From: Clostridia bacterium
Lineage (GTDB): Bacteria; Bacillota; Clostridia; Peptostreptococcales; Anaerovoracaceae
Reading direction: 5' to 3'
NCBI GenBank assembly: GCA_910575405.1
Contig: CAJTER010000001.1
Coordinates: 124,001 to 188,000 of the forward strand
DNA length: 64,000 bases
Below the pieces are notes generated by a model. The model had not been told where the DNA came from and did not search any database. It was given only the letters and a program-made list of their open reading frames with translations. Below, piece after piece: positions 44,744 through 53,892 of the stretch. Position 1 is the stretch's first letter; each line of letters opens with the position of its first letter. The position numbers and the translations under genes were made by a program.

Positions 44744-47700
44744 TTATTTAAAGTAGTTTACCCCGGATTCAAAGATTTTCTGGTCTTTGTTTCCGTCTAC
44801 ATTTTTGTATACGTACTGGCCGATTCGCTCCGAGTGCCCCATTTTGCCCAGAACTCTTCCATCCGGCGAGGTGATGCCCTCGATGGCAAGCCCTGAGAAG
44901 TTGGGGTTAAAGGCGATATCCATGGACGGATTTCCCTCAAAGTCCACGTACTGGGTAGCTGCCTGACCGTTTTCTACGATGCGTTTCATCACCTCGTCCT
45001 TGGCGATAAAGCGTCCTTCGCCATGGGAAATGGCGATAGTGTGGATGTCGCCCACCTCCGCTGCCGCAAGCCAGGGGGATTTTACGGAAGCGACTCTGGT
45101 GCGGATGAGCTGGGACTGATGGCGTCCGATCTGGTTGTAGGTCAGGGTGGGGCTGTTTTCATCCGTGTCTACGATACGGCCTTCCGGCACGAGGCCCAAT
45201 TTGATGAGGGCCTGGAACCCGTTGCAGATTCCCAGCATCAGACCGTCTCTGTTTTCCAGAAGATCGGTAACCGCTTCCTTGATCCGCGGATTACGAAATA
45301 CGGCTGTGATGAATTTGGCTGAACCATCCGGCTCATCTCCGCCGCTGAAACCGCCTGGAAGCATGATGATCTGGCTTTCTTTGATCCTGACTTCCAGTTC
45401 CTTGATGGAGTCTATCAGCTGGCTCTGGGTCATGTTGCGGATGATGTGAATATGCGCCTGCCCGCCTGCCCGTTCAAAGGCGCGCTTTGAGTCCATTTCG
45501 CAGTTGGTGCCCGGGAATGCCGGAATGAGTACCCGCGGTTTTGCGATTTTCACTGCCGGAGCTTTTGTGTTTCGCTCCTTCCAGGAAAGGGCCTCTACTG
45601 CCTCGCTGGCATTATCCTTTGTCCTTACCGGAAATACGCTTTCCAGTGGCTGCTGCCACTTCTCGATGATTTCATCCAGGCTCATGGAAATGCCTTTCAT
45701 GGTAAGGGTCTGTTCATCCGTTGTTTTTCCGATTACCTGATAATCGACGCCCTTAAAGATATCCTCTGTCTTTTCGTCTGCCGAAAGCTCCAGAACCAGA
45801 GCGCCGTAATCCAGGCCCGTGTTCTCTGTGCCCGCCGCGTTGACGCCGATTTTGTTTCCGGCCGCCATTTTTGCCAGGGTCATAAAGAGACCGCCTTCGC
45901 CAATGGCAGAAGCTGCCTTCACTCGTTTTTCTTTAGCCAGCTTTCGCACTGCGTCCATGGTATTTTTGTAGGCCGCAAAGTCCAAGATTCCCTCTTCATC
46001 CCGCTTTGCCGGCAGGTATACAATCTGGCTTCCCGACTGTTTGAATTCCGCGGAAACCACCTCGCCTGCGTCAAGGGCCGCTACTGCAAAGGATACCAGG
46101 GTCGGCGGAACGTTGATGTCCATGAAGGTTCCCGACATACTGTCCTTTCCTCCGATAGAAGGGATTTCCAGCTCTTTTTGTACTCTCAGGGCTCCCAGAA
46201 GGGCGGCAAGCGGCTTGCCCCAGCGCTGTGGCTCCTGCCCCAGCTTTTCAAAGTATTCCTGGAAGGTGAGACGGATGGTTTTGTAGTCCGCACCCATTGC
46301 CACCATCTTGGTTACCGAGTCGATAACCGCGTACATGGCTCCGTGGAAAGGACTGGCCTTTGCGATCCGCGGGTTAAAGCCGTAGGCCATCAGGGTCGCG
46401 GTAGTGGTTTCTCCTTCTGTTACAGGAAGCTTGGCGGCCATTCCCTGTTCCGGGGTCAGCTGGTATTTTCCGCCCAGAGGCATGAGTACAGTGGAAGCTC
46501 CGATGGTGCTGTCAAAGCGCTCGATGAGTCCCTTCTTGCTACAGCAGTTCAGGTTTTGTAAAGCTTCCTCCGGCGAAAGGGTCTTTGTGAGGATTTCCGG
46601 GCTGAAGCTTCCCTTTACCTGCACTTCTGTTTCCTGTTTTGCTCCGTTTGTATTCAAGAAGTCTCTGGACAGATCGAGGATGCACTTGTTTCTCCAGTAC
46701 ATTTTCACCCGGTTTTCATCCGTAACCTTTGCCACAGTAGTGGCTTCCAGATTTTCTTCGTGTGCGTAGCCGATGAACTCCGCTTCCTTATCCTTGTCCA
46801 CCACAACGGCCATTCGTTCCTGGGATTCGGAGATGGCAAGTTCAGTCCCATCCAGTCCCTCGTATTTTTTGGGAACCAGATCCAGATTGATGTCCAGGCC
46901 GTCGGCCAGCTCACCGATGGCAACAGATACACCGCCTGCGCCAAAGTCGTTGCAACGCTTGATGAGGGTCGCTACTTCCTTTCTCCTGAACATTCTCTGG
47001 ATATTGCGCTCTACCGGCGGATTACCCTTTTGCACTTCCGCGCCGCATTCCAGAATGGAATCCTCTGTATGCTCCTTGGATGAGCCAGTAGCCCCTCCGC
47101 AGCCGTCTCTTCCCGTGCGGCCGCCTACCAGAATGATCACGTCTCCTGGGGCCGGCGTTTTGCGAATCACATGATCCTTTGGAGCCGCACCGATTACTGC
47201 GCCGATTTCCATTCTCTTTGCCGCGTAGTCTTCGTCGTAAACTTCATCAACAAGGCCGGTAGCAAGTCCGATCTGGTTGCCGTAGGAGCTGTAGCCGGAA
47301 GCTGCTCCCTGGGTGATTTTTCTCTGGGGAAGCTTACCGGGGATGGTGTCTTCCACCGGTCTTCTCGGGTCTGCCGCTCCTGTCACACGCATGGCCTGAT
47401 ATACGTAAACTCTTCCTGACAGCGGGTCGCGGATGGCTCCGCCAAGGCAGGTTGCCGCACCGCCGAAGGGTTCGATTTCTGTCGGATGATTGTGGGTTTC
47501 GTTTTTGAACATCACCAGCCAATCCTCGTCTTTGCCGTTGATTTTGGCTTTTACGTTGATGCTGCAGGCGTTGATTTCCTCCGACTCATCCAAGTCGTGG
47601 AGCACGCCCTTTTTCTTGAGATATTTGGTGCCAATGCAGGCCATGTCCATGAGGCAGATATCCTTTTCCCGCTCTCCGTAAACATCCTTTCGCATCTGCA

Positions 47701-48469
47701 GGTACTCGTCAAAGGCTTTTTTGACGAGTGCGCTGTAAGCATCCTCTTCAAAATCCACTTTGGTCAGGCTTGTGTTAAAGGTTGTATGGCGGCAGTGATC
47801 CGACCAGTAGGTGTCAATTACCTTCAGCTCGGTCAGGGATGGCTCCCGCTTTTCTTCGTTTTTAAAGTATTCCTGAATCACCTGAATGTCCGCCGGACTC
47901 ATGGCGAATTCCATTTCCCTGCGGAAGGCCTCCAACTGGTCACTATCTTTTTTCGTAAAGCCCTCCATAACAGCCACGTCCTCTGGCACAGTGGTCTCCA
48001 TTTCCAGAGTTTCCGGCTTTTCATCCGATGCGATTTGAGAGTCCACTGGGTTGACGCAGTAGCCCTGGATTTCCCTGATTTCGTCCTCTGTCAGCTGGCC
48101 TTCCAGCACGATTACCCTGGCGAATTTTACCGTTGCCTCAGCATCCGCGTTCATCAGCTTGATACACTGGGCCGCGGAATCCGCTCTCTGGTCGTACTGT
48201 CCGGGCAGATATTCCACTGAAAAAAAAGTTGCAGAACGGACTTCCTCCGGCATCTGCTCGTCGTAAGCAGTGTCAATGGCAGGTTCTGCAAATACGGTGT
48301 ATTTTGCTCTTTCATAAGTAGCATCGTCAATTCCGTCTACATCGTAACGGTTCAGAATTCGGATTCCTGTCAGGCTCCCGATATGAAGATTCTGGCGGAT
48401 GTCCTCAAACATCGCGCGCGCTTCCACATCAAAGCCCTGTTTCTTTTCTACGTATATTCTTTTTACCAT
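44744..48469 (-). CDS. purL: Phosphoribosylformylglycinamidine synthase, single-chain
   Basis: 1241 residues, the large fused form (EC 6.3.5.3) with synthetase and glutaminase in one chain. The N-terminal PurS-like part is followed by the SDHCRHTTF region near residue 230, FKNETHNHPTEIEPFGGAATCLGG near 330, and the second half-domain (GGKYQLTPEQ, IGGKDSMSGTF). The C-terminal class I glutaminase has PRVLIPAFPGTNCEMDS, the nucleophile Cys in LGICNGFQ near 1090, and the His/Glu pair in HGEGRF. It begins the operon purL-E-C-M-N-F-H-D. Confidence 0.96.
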   Translation of the reverse strand: MVKRIYVEKKQGFDVEARAMFEDIRQNLHIGSLTGIRILNRYDVDGIDDATYERAKYTVFAEPAIDTAYDEQMPEEVRSATFFSVEYLPGQYDQRADSAAQCIKLMNADAEATVKFARVIVLEGQLTEDEIREIQGYCVNPVDSQIASDEKPETLEMETTVPEDVAVMEGFTKKDSDQLEAFRREMEFAMSPADIQVIQEYFKNEEKREPSLTELKVIDTYWSDHCRHTTFNTSLTKVDFEEDAYSALVKKAFDEYLQMRKDVYGEREKDICLMDMACIGTKYLKKKGVLHDLDESEEINACSINVKAKINGKDEDWLVMFKNETHNHPTEIEPFGGAATCLGGAIRDPLSGRVYVYQAMRVTGAADPRRPVEDTIPGKLPQRKITQGAASGYSSYGNQIGLATGLVDEVYDEDYAAKRMEIGAVIGAAPKDHVIRKTPAPGDVIILVGGRTGRDGCGGATGSSKEHTEDSILECGAEVQKGNPPVERNIQRMFRRKEVATLIKRCNDFGAGGVSVAIGELADGLDINLDLVPKKYEGLDGTELAISESQERMAVVVDKDKEAEFIGYAHEENLEATTVAKVTDENRVKMYWRNKCILDLSRDFLNTNGAKQETEVQVKGSFSPEILTKTLSPEEALQNLNCCSKKGLIERFDSTIGASTVLMPLGGKYQLTPEQGMAAKLPVTEGETTTATLMAYGFNPRIAKASPFHGAMYAVIDSVTKMVAMGADYKTIRLTFQEYFEKLGQEPQRWGKPLAALLGALRVQKELEIPSIGGKDSMSGTFMDINVPPTLVSFAVAALDAGEVVSAEFKQSGSQIVYLPAKRDEEGILDFAAYKNTMDAVRKLAKEKRVKAASAIGEGGLFMTLAKMAAGNKIGVNAAGTENTGLDYGALVLELSADEKTEDIFKGVDYQVIGKTTDEQTLTMKGISMSLDEIIEKWQQPLESVFPVRTKDNASEAVEALSWKERNTKAPAVKIAKPRVLIPAFPGTNCEMDSKRAFERAGGQAHIHIIRNMTQSQLIDSIKELEVRIKESQIIMLPGGFSGGDEPDGSAKFITAVFRNPRIKEAVTDLLENRDGLMLGICNGFQALIKLGLVPEGRIVDTDENSPTLTYNQIGRHQSQLIRTRVASVKSPWLAAAEVGDIHTIAISHGEGRFIAKDEVMKRIVENGQAATQYVDFEGNPSMDIAFNPNFSGLAIEGITSPDGRVLGKMGHSERIGQYVYKNVDGNKDQKIFESGVNYFK

Positions 48470-48578
48470 GTTCCCATCCTTCCCGGCGCAGGCGCTGCGC
48501 CAGTCGCGTCATTTGGGCAGATTTGAACCTTTGCGTCCAAACTCCCACTCGTTCCGTGCATTTCTTTTTTTCATTATA
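48470..48578 (-). promoter_or_regulatory. purL leader with two hairpins and a -10 element
   Basis: On the minus strand TATAAT (48573-48578) would start a leader of about 97 nt. It contains a GGG...TTTGGA/TTCAAA...CCC hairpin and a GGCGCA/TGCGCC hairpin (about 48485-48501) just before the ribosome site. The -35 is poor. It does not match a purine riboswitch that I know. Confidence 0.4.
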
Positions 48579-48758
48579 ATTTACTTCATAAGTCTAGCAT
48601 TTTTTTGGCTCAGATTCAATGAAGAATGGGCGGAAAATGGGTGGAAATGAAAGTTTTTTTGTGCAGGGCCGGGGTGTGGGTGGGTGTTTAGAAGGGGGAT
48701 CTGCGAGAAATACAGAGAATGGCGAAGTAAATATCCAAAAATGTGGCGGGACGGGGAG

Positions 48759-48867
48759 TTGTTGTATAAAAATTCCGGCTTGCAGGGATCGGATTTTGGC
48801 TAAAATCCGGAAAACGGTTAAAATCGCTGATAGGCGATGCTTCTAGGACGAATTTTTTATACAACAA
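48759..48867. repeat. Nested inverted-repeat element upstream of the purine operon
   Basis: Outer arms TTGTTGTATAAAAATTC (48759-48775) and GAATTTTTTATACAACAA (48850-48867) pair over 17 bp with one extra base. Inside are a perfect CGGATTTT/AAAATCCG hairpin (48790-48809) and ATCGC/GCGAT (48823-48838). The whole folds as a three-way structure, either as RNA or as a small cruciform-type mobile repeat. There is no coding potential. Confidence 0.7.
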
Positions 48868-48927
48868 TGGGGAAAAGCGGAGGTTTGTGGATAATTAGTT
48901 CGTTGTGTGGAATTGAATATTAGTATC

Positions 48928-48958
48928 AAAAAATAGTCGGCGAAACCGACTATTTTTT
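48928..48958. terminator. Bidirectional intrinsic terminator
   Basis: A perfect 13-bp stem: AAAAAATAGTCGG (48928-48940) pairs with CCGACTATTTTTT (48946-48958), loop CGAAA. It lies after the minus-strand WYL fragment. Confidence 0.85.
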
Positions 48959-49075
48959 ATATTGCCTATTGCCCTCGCCCTGCAGGAATCCTTGCATGGC
49001 CAGTATACTGACCGCCTGGCAATAATCAGTGGGGAGTCAATTCTGGCCAAAAGCCATCCTGCCTCTCGCCGCTTT

Positions 49076-49500
49076 TCACTTCAAAGCCTGCCTTTGCTTA
49101 TATTGTTTGAAAATTTTTTGCGCATAGGCGGCAAATTCGCTGCGAAGCGCTTCCGGCTCCAGAATTTCAGCTTTATCTCCATAGGACAAAATTTGATGAA
49201 ACATGGATTCCTTATCCGGCCAGACATGGCTCAACAGCAGATCGCCCTTTTCATCGCAGTCCATCCCTTCAGCCCCAAAGTCGTCGATTGCTTTCCACTT
49301 TACCATTTTATCAAATTTTACGACGGCCTTTATTTCATCAAAGGCATTCCAGTTAACCTTCCTAGTATATTCGGCATTTGCTCTTTTTTCAAATCGTTCC
49401 TCCGTACATTCCAGCTCCGTCATCCGGGTCAGCTTGAACATGCGGTAAGCCTGCTTTACGGTGCAAAAGGCCCACAAATACAGGCAGAATAACGAGAAAG
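49076..49500 (-). pseudogene. C-terminal remnant of a WYL-domain regulator (YafY-like)
   Basis: The frame LFCLYLWAFCTVKQAYRMFKL, then TRM, fits the middle of a WYL domain ('wyLyawC..r..yR.FkLsRi'). The WCX-like tail with LLLSHVWPDKESMFHQILSYGDKAEILEPEALRSEF follows. The N-terminal helix-turn-helix is gone: upstream the frame turns into unrelated Pro-rich sequence and there is no valid start with a ribosome site. It is a truncated gene. Confidence 0.65.
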
Positions 49501-49509
49501 CATTTCTGG

Positions 49510-49731
49510 GTGCTGGCGGAAATACAGGGGAACTCGGCTCTTGGGCAGGAAGAAATCCGCCAGATGATTTTAAATTCTTATATTGCCGATATGGCCAAAT
49601 ACGCGAAAGAGGAGGAAACCGTCAAAATCTTCGCGGTTTATGATTCCCTTCCCGCACAGCTTGCAAATATGCAGTCTTCTGCATTTAATACCTGCAAGAG
49701 CTCCAAACGCAAAGCAGCAGCCTGTGATTAA
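49510..49731 (+). pseudogene. Fragment of a DUF4143-type AAA ATPase
   Basis: The segment LGQEEIRQMILNSYIADMAK, then AVYDSLPAQLA, matches the region after the ATPase domain in AAA/DUF4143 proteins as I remember it. About 50 residues are recognisable (49540-49665), then the frame drifts into an unrelated Cys/Lys-rich end. It has no start and no ATPase domain. It abuts the WYL fragment head to head, so this stretch records deletions. Confidence 0.5.
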
Positions 49732-50606
49732 TACAAAGCTGCCGCGTATACCACCCGGTCGTGGCCGGCCAGGTCTTTTATCACGTTTACTTTTGTGAAG
49801 GATTTCGTTTCTCTTATCAGATCCGCCACATCCTCCGCCTGGTCATGGCCGATTTCCAGGGCCAGGATGCCCTGCTTTTTCAGGTGCTTTGGCGCGCCTG
49901 CAACGATTTTTTTGTAAAAGTGGAGGCCGTCTGTGCCGCCGTCCAGCGCCATCATGGGCTCGTGGGTTTTCACCTCGTCCTGCAGCATGGGGATCATGTG
50001 GGTCCTTATGTAGGGCGGATTGGAGACAATCATGTCATACGTTTTCTTTCCCACAGCTTTATAGAGATCGCCTTTCACGAACTTGATTTTTACCCGGTTC
50101 ATGGCAGCGTTTTTTTTGGCTGTTTCCAGGGCCTTTTGGCTATAGTCGCTGGCCGTAATCTGCACGTTTTCACAGATCCGCGCCAAGGAAACGCCGATGG
50201 CTCCGCTGCCGCAGCAAAGATCCAGCACTTTCCACGTGCGCCTTGGATAAAATCGCGGGTTATCCCCCCTTATAATTTTTGCCGTTTCCTCCACCAGGAT
50301 CTCCGTATCCTGCCGCGGAATCAACACATGCGGATTGACCCGGAAGGTAAGTCCCATAAATTCCTGGGTTCCTGTTATATGCTGCAGGGGGATTCTCTGT
50401 TCCCGCCTTTTGATTAAGTCAAAATATTGCTCCTGCAAACTCTCGTCCGCTGTCTGGTTTGCTTTCAGAAACAGCTCCACTCGATCTGCTCCTGTCAAAT
50501 GGTAGTAAAGCAGCTCCGCATCCAGCCATGGATCCATACAGTGGGCTCTCAGCAGTCTGTTTTCTCCTGTTTTAATCATTTCTCGTACTAACATCTCGTT
50601 CTCCAT
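49728..50606 (-). CDS. prmC: Release factor glutamine methyltransferase
   Basis: 292 residues of the PrmC/HemK family (EC 2.1.1.297), which methylates the Gln of the GGQ motif in RF1/RF2. The N-terminal five-helix domain (LVREMIKTGENRLL...) precedes the SAM domain: LDLCCGSGAIGVSLA near residue 125 and the catalytic NPPYI near 195. It follows the DUF1385 gene by 15 bp, in the common Clostridia order rho - DUF1385 - prmC. prfA is not in view. Confidence 0.94.
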   Translation of the reverse strand: MENEMLVREMIKTGENRLLRAHCMDPWLDAELLYYHLTGADRVELFLKANQTADESLQEQYFDLIKRREQRIPLQHITGTQEFMGLTFRVNPHVLIPRQDTEILVEETAKIIRGDNPRFYPRRTWKVLDLCCGSGAIGVSLARICENVQITASDYSQKALETAKKNAAMNRVKIKFVKGDLYKAVGKKTYDMIVSNPPYIRTHMIPMLQDEVKTHEPMMALDGGTDGLHFYKKIVAGAPKHLKKQGILALEIGHDQAEDVADLIRETKSFTKVNVIKDLAGHDRVVYAAALY

Positions 50607-50621
50607 ACCCGTTTTCGTTCT

Positions 50622-51788
50622 TTATTTTGCTCCCTCGACCGCTTGTGGTTCCTGCTCTGGTTCTATTTCACCGTCCCCGCCGCTTTCCCGGACGCTGCCG
50701 TCTGTTTCACAGGAAGCATGTCCGCTTTGTCCAGTCTCCGGCAGCTCTTTTCCAGGCTCTGCAGGGACTGCGTCAGCTTCATTCGTCTCTTTTTCCGGCA
50801 GAGGTTTGCCGTCCTTATCACAGAGGCCTTCATAGCAGGGGGTTTCCGGCTCTACCATGACCGCCTTCATTGCCGCGATTGCCACTTCAAGGTGCTGGTC
50901 CGCAGGCTCTGCGGTTGTAAGCTTTTGCAGGTACAGGCCCGGCATGCTGAGGATCTTGACCACAAGGTTGTCGCTGCGGCCCGCCCATTTGAGCAGTTCG
51001 TAGGAAAGTCCTGCTATAACGGGAATCAGCAGTAGCCTTGAGGTAATTCTCCATACCAGGTTCGGCCATCCCAGGAGGGAAAAGAGTATCAGGCTGATGA
51101 CCATGACGAACATAAGGAAGCTGGTTCCGCATCTGGGGTGCAGGGTGTAAAAATCCTGACAATTTTTGGGCGTCAGATCCAGGCCGTTTTCAAAGCAGTG
51201 GATACATTTGTGCTCAGCCCCGTGGTAGCGGAAGACGTTCTTTATCTCCTGCATTTTGGAAATGGCCGCAATGTAGGCGATGAATAAAACGATTCGCAGG
51301 ATGCCTTCCACCAGATTCAACAGGATTTCGTTTGAGGTAAAGTGGCCCAGCCAGTTGACGGCAGCTGTGGGCAGTATGATGAAAATCCCGACGGTCATAA
51401 TTATGGCAAAGACCACGGAAGCATACATCATCACATTCCAAGCGCCCTTTTCGCCGAACTTCTTTTCCAGCCACATAGTCAGCTTGTCCTCTTCATACTC
51501 CTGCGCCTCCGGTCCGTCATAGCTTTCCAGCACATCGGCAGAATACATGAGGGTCCGCATTCCCGTTACCAGCGAGGACACGAACACCCCGACTCCGCGC
51601 AAAATGGGAATCTTCACCCAGGCCCCCGGCTTTTTCAGCTTTTCCGTTTTAATGTGGATATCCTGATTGGGAAGTCGAACCGCTACGGCCGTCCGATCCT
51701 CCCCCTTCATCATAATCCCGTCCAGAACAGCCTGTCCTCCCACCTTTGTGGGGCAGGCGTCCTTTAAAAATATTTTGCTTAAATCCAT
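50622..51788 (-). CDS. DUF1385 membrane protein (YqhQ-like)
   Basis: 388 residues. The family start GGQAVLDGIMMKGEDRTAVAVR, then KIPILRGV, are followed by about four membrane segments between residues 110 and 270, the motif YHGAEHKCIHCFENG near 190, and HPRCGTSFLMFV. The C-terminal 90 residues are acidic and low in complexity. The function is unknown; it is conserved next to rho and prmC in many Firmicutes. Conserved His and Cys residues hint at metal binding. Confidence 0.85.
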   Translation of the reverse strand: MDLSKIFLKDACPTKVGGQAVLDGIMMKGEDRTAVAVRLPNQDIHIKTEKLKKPGAWVKIPILRGVGVFVSSLVTGMRTLMYSADVLESYDGPEAQEYEEDKLTMWLEKKFGEKGAWNVMMYASVVFAIIMTVGIFIILPTAAVNWLGHFTSNEILLNLVEGILRIVLFIAYIAAISKMQEIKNVFRYHGAEHKCIHCFENGLDLTPKNCQDFYTLHPRCGTSFLMFVMVISLILFSLLGWPNLVWRITSRLLLIPVIAGLSYELLKWAGRSDNLVVKILSMPGLYLQKLTTAEPADQHLEVAIAAMKAVMVEPETPCYEGLCDKDGKPLPEKETNEADAVPAEPGKELPETGQSGHASCETDGSVRESGGDGEIEPEQEPQAVEGAK

Positions 51789-51791
51789 ACA

Positions 51792-53585
51792 TTACCCCTC
51801 AAGTCTAATTTTTTTAATCACCTGTATAAAGTCCCTGTTGGTTCTCGTGTGGGCAAGATTATCGATAATCGTCTCCGTAACTTCCTGAACTCCGCTGTTA
51901 GAAAGGGCTCTGCGCATGGACCATACGGCCTCCAGCTCTTCCTGATTCATCAGCAGATCTTCCTTTCTGGTACTGGATTTATTCAGGTTAATGGCAGGGA
52001 AAATGCGTTTTTCGGAAAGCTTTCGGTCAAGGTGAAGCTCCATGTTTCCCGTGCCCTTGAATTCTTCAAAAATAACATCATCCATTCGGCTGCCTGTTTC
52101 CACCAGAGCAGTGGCTACAATGGTGATGCTGCCGCCCTCTTCCATGTTTCTAGCTGCTCCGAAGAATTTTTTCGGCTTGTGCAGCGCTCCCGGATCCAGT
52201 CCACCGGAAAGAGTCCTGCCGGAAGCCGGTACTACCAGGTTATAGGCTCTGGCCAGTCTGGTGATGCTGTCCAAAAGGATGACCACGTCTTTTCCATGTT
52301 CCACCAGGCGCTGAGCCCTTGCGAGCACCATTTCCGCAACTTTGACATGATGCTGGGGAAGCTCGTCAAATGTGGAATAAATAACCTCTCCGCCCTGAAG
52401 CGACCGCTTCATGTCCGTAACTTCTTCCGGCCGCTCGTCCACCAGCAGCACGATCATTTCCACATCCGGATATTTTTTTTCAATACTGTTGGCAATTTTT
52501 TTAAGAAGCACGGTCTTTCCCGCTTTTGGGGGCGCTACGATGAGGCCTCTCTGGCCCTTTCCGATAGGCGCGATGAGGTCGATTAAGCGCATGGAAAGAT
52601 CCCGCGGGCTGTCTTCCAGTGTCAGCCTTTTGTTGGGGAAAATTGGCGTCAGCTCTTCGAAGTTGGGCCGCTTCATAGAAACGCCTGGCTCATCGCCGTT
52701 GACTGTAACAACGTAGAGCAGCGCTCCAAAACGTTCGCCTTCATTTGGTCTTCTGGAAATTCCCCTGATTTTGTCCCCTGTTTTTAAATTAAAGCGTCTG
52801 ATCTGTGCCGGGGAAACGTAGACATCCTTGTCGCTGGTGAGGAAATTGGAAAAGCGCAGGAATCCAAAGCCGCCTTCTGCCAGCTCCAGGATGCCTTCCA
52901 CTTCAGGCCGATCTTCCCGGTCGGAAACACCTCTACGCCGCTCTTTCGAGTTCTCCTGCGTATTCTCCTGTCTGGCATCCGGCTGCCTGCTTTCCTGCCG
53001 TTTTGCTTCGTGCCTGTCTTCTATTTCGACTGCCGCATCCTCGCTGCTTTCTGGCGCTGTCGTCCTTGCTGTTCTTTGTCTTGCGGTATGCGCGTTCCTC
53101 GTTTTCTGGGGTCTTTGCGCTTCCCGCTCCGCTTCTGCCTCTCTGGAGCTCCTCGGCTCTTTGGAAATGTTCGGTTCTCCCACTTCTCCCGGCTCTTTCA
53201 GCTCTTTTGGCTCTTTGGCCCCTTTTGTGTCACCCTCTTCTTTTGGCGCTTTCAGCCTCTTCGGCGCCCTGGGTATTTTTGGTTCCTTTGGCGCTCTTGC
53301 GGTTCTCCGCGCAGCTGCTTTTTCTTCTGAGGCCTTCTCTTCTGCCGCAGGCTCCGTATGCTCTGCTCCCGGCGCCTTTTCCGCCCCTGCAAGGTCCAGG
53401 ACCTCCTGCTTAGCTTCCTCCTTACTGCCTGACTCCGTTTCCAGCAGCTCCGGTCCATAATCATCTGACGAAAGAGCTTCCAAAAGCTGAGCTTTTCGCA
53501 TAGATTCATAACCTTTGATTTTTGCTTTTTGTGCCAGCTGCCTTAACTCCGCAACCTTTTTCCCCTTAAGTAATTTTTCTTCCAT
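51792..53585 (-). CDS. rho: Transcription termination factor Rho with a disordered insert
   Basis: 597 residues from the ATG at 53585; a TTG at 53615 lacks a good ribosome site. An N-terminal Rho_N helix bundle ([26 protein letters not shown]) is followed by about 170 residues rich in Lys, Glu, Pro, Arg and Ala (about 45-215), predicted to be disordered. Next come the RNA-binding cold-shock domain ([27 protein letters not shown]) and the RecA-like core: Walker [14 protein letters not shown] near 365, [24 protein letters not shown] and GGLDPGAL. It is a hexameric RNA helicase. The insert is common in anaerobic Firmicutes and Bacteroidetes. Confidence 0.95.
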   Translation of the reverse strand: MEEKLLKGKKVAELRQLAQKAKIKGYESMRKAQLLEALSSDDYGPELLETESGSKEEAKQEVLDLAGAEKAPGAEHTEPAAEEKASEEKAAARRTARAPKEPKIPRAPKRLKAPKEEGDTKGAKEPKELKEPGEVGEPNISKEPRSSREAEAEREAQRPQKTRNAHTARQRTARTTAPESSEDAAVEIEDRHEAKRQESRQPDARQENTQENSKERRRGVSDREDRPEVEGILELAEGGFGFLRFSNFLTSDKDVYVSPAQIRRFNLKTGDKIRGISRRPNEGERFGALLYVVTVNGDEPGVSMKRPNFEELTPIFPNKRLTLEDSPRDLSMRLIDLIAPIGKGQRGLIVAPPKAGKTVLLKKIANSIEKKYPDVEMIVLLVDERPEEVTDMKRSLQGGEVIYSTFDELPQHHVKVAEMVLARAQRLVEHGKDVVILLDSITRLARAYNLVVPASGRTLSGGLDPGALHKPKKFFGAARNMEEGGSITIVATALVETGSRMDDVIFEEFKGTGNMELHLDRKLSEKRIFPAINLNKSSTRKEDLLMNQEELEAVWSMRRALSNSGVQEVTETIIDNLAHTRTNRDFIQVIKKIRLEG

Positions 53586-53807
53586 AATAACTTCGCACAC
53601 AATAATGCGGTGCAATCCTTTCTTTATTTGATCCTGTCTTACTATTTCTTTTGGAAATGAGAGATGTATAACAGATGGGATATTCAGATCCTTTAGTATA
53701 ATGTTCGATATAACTAATATATACCTATTTCACGCCGGATACAACGTTTTTCTTCACTTTGCTGCAAGATTTCTTTTTAAAAAAGCAGCTAGAACGCAAC
53801 TATCGCA

Positions 53808-53837
53808 TTGAACTTCAGGGTGCATTGGTGCTATACT
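53808..53837 (+). promoter_or_regulatory. Promoter of the membrane LuxR-type gene
   Basis: TTGAAC (53808-53813), an 18-bp spacer and TATACT (53832-53837), about 50 bp before the ATG at 53893. The rest of the 277-bp divergent region shows only AT-rich sequence and the putative rho promoter. Confidence 0.6.
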
Positions 53838-53892
53838 TAATACGAATTATTTTAATATATAGACTATTTTAGACAATTTGAAAGGCTGACTA

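Noticed and set aside
48470-48578. c-di-GMP-I or ZTP riboswitch in the purL leader
   Set aside because: GGACGCAAAGG recalls c-di-GMP-I, and GACTGGCG with CCGGGAAG recalls ZTP. The partner helices, GGTAGGTAGCGG and CCGCCTGGGC, are absent.
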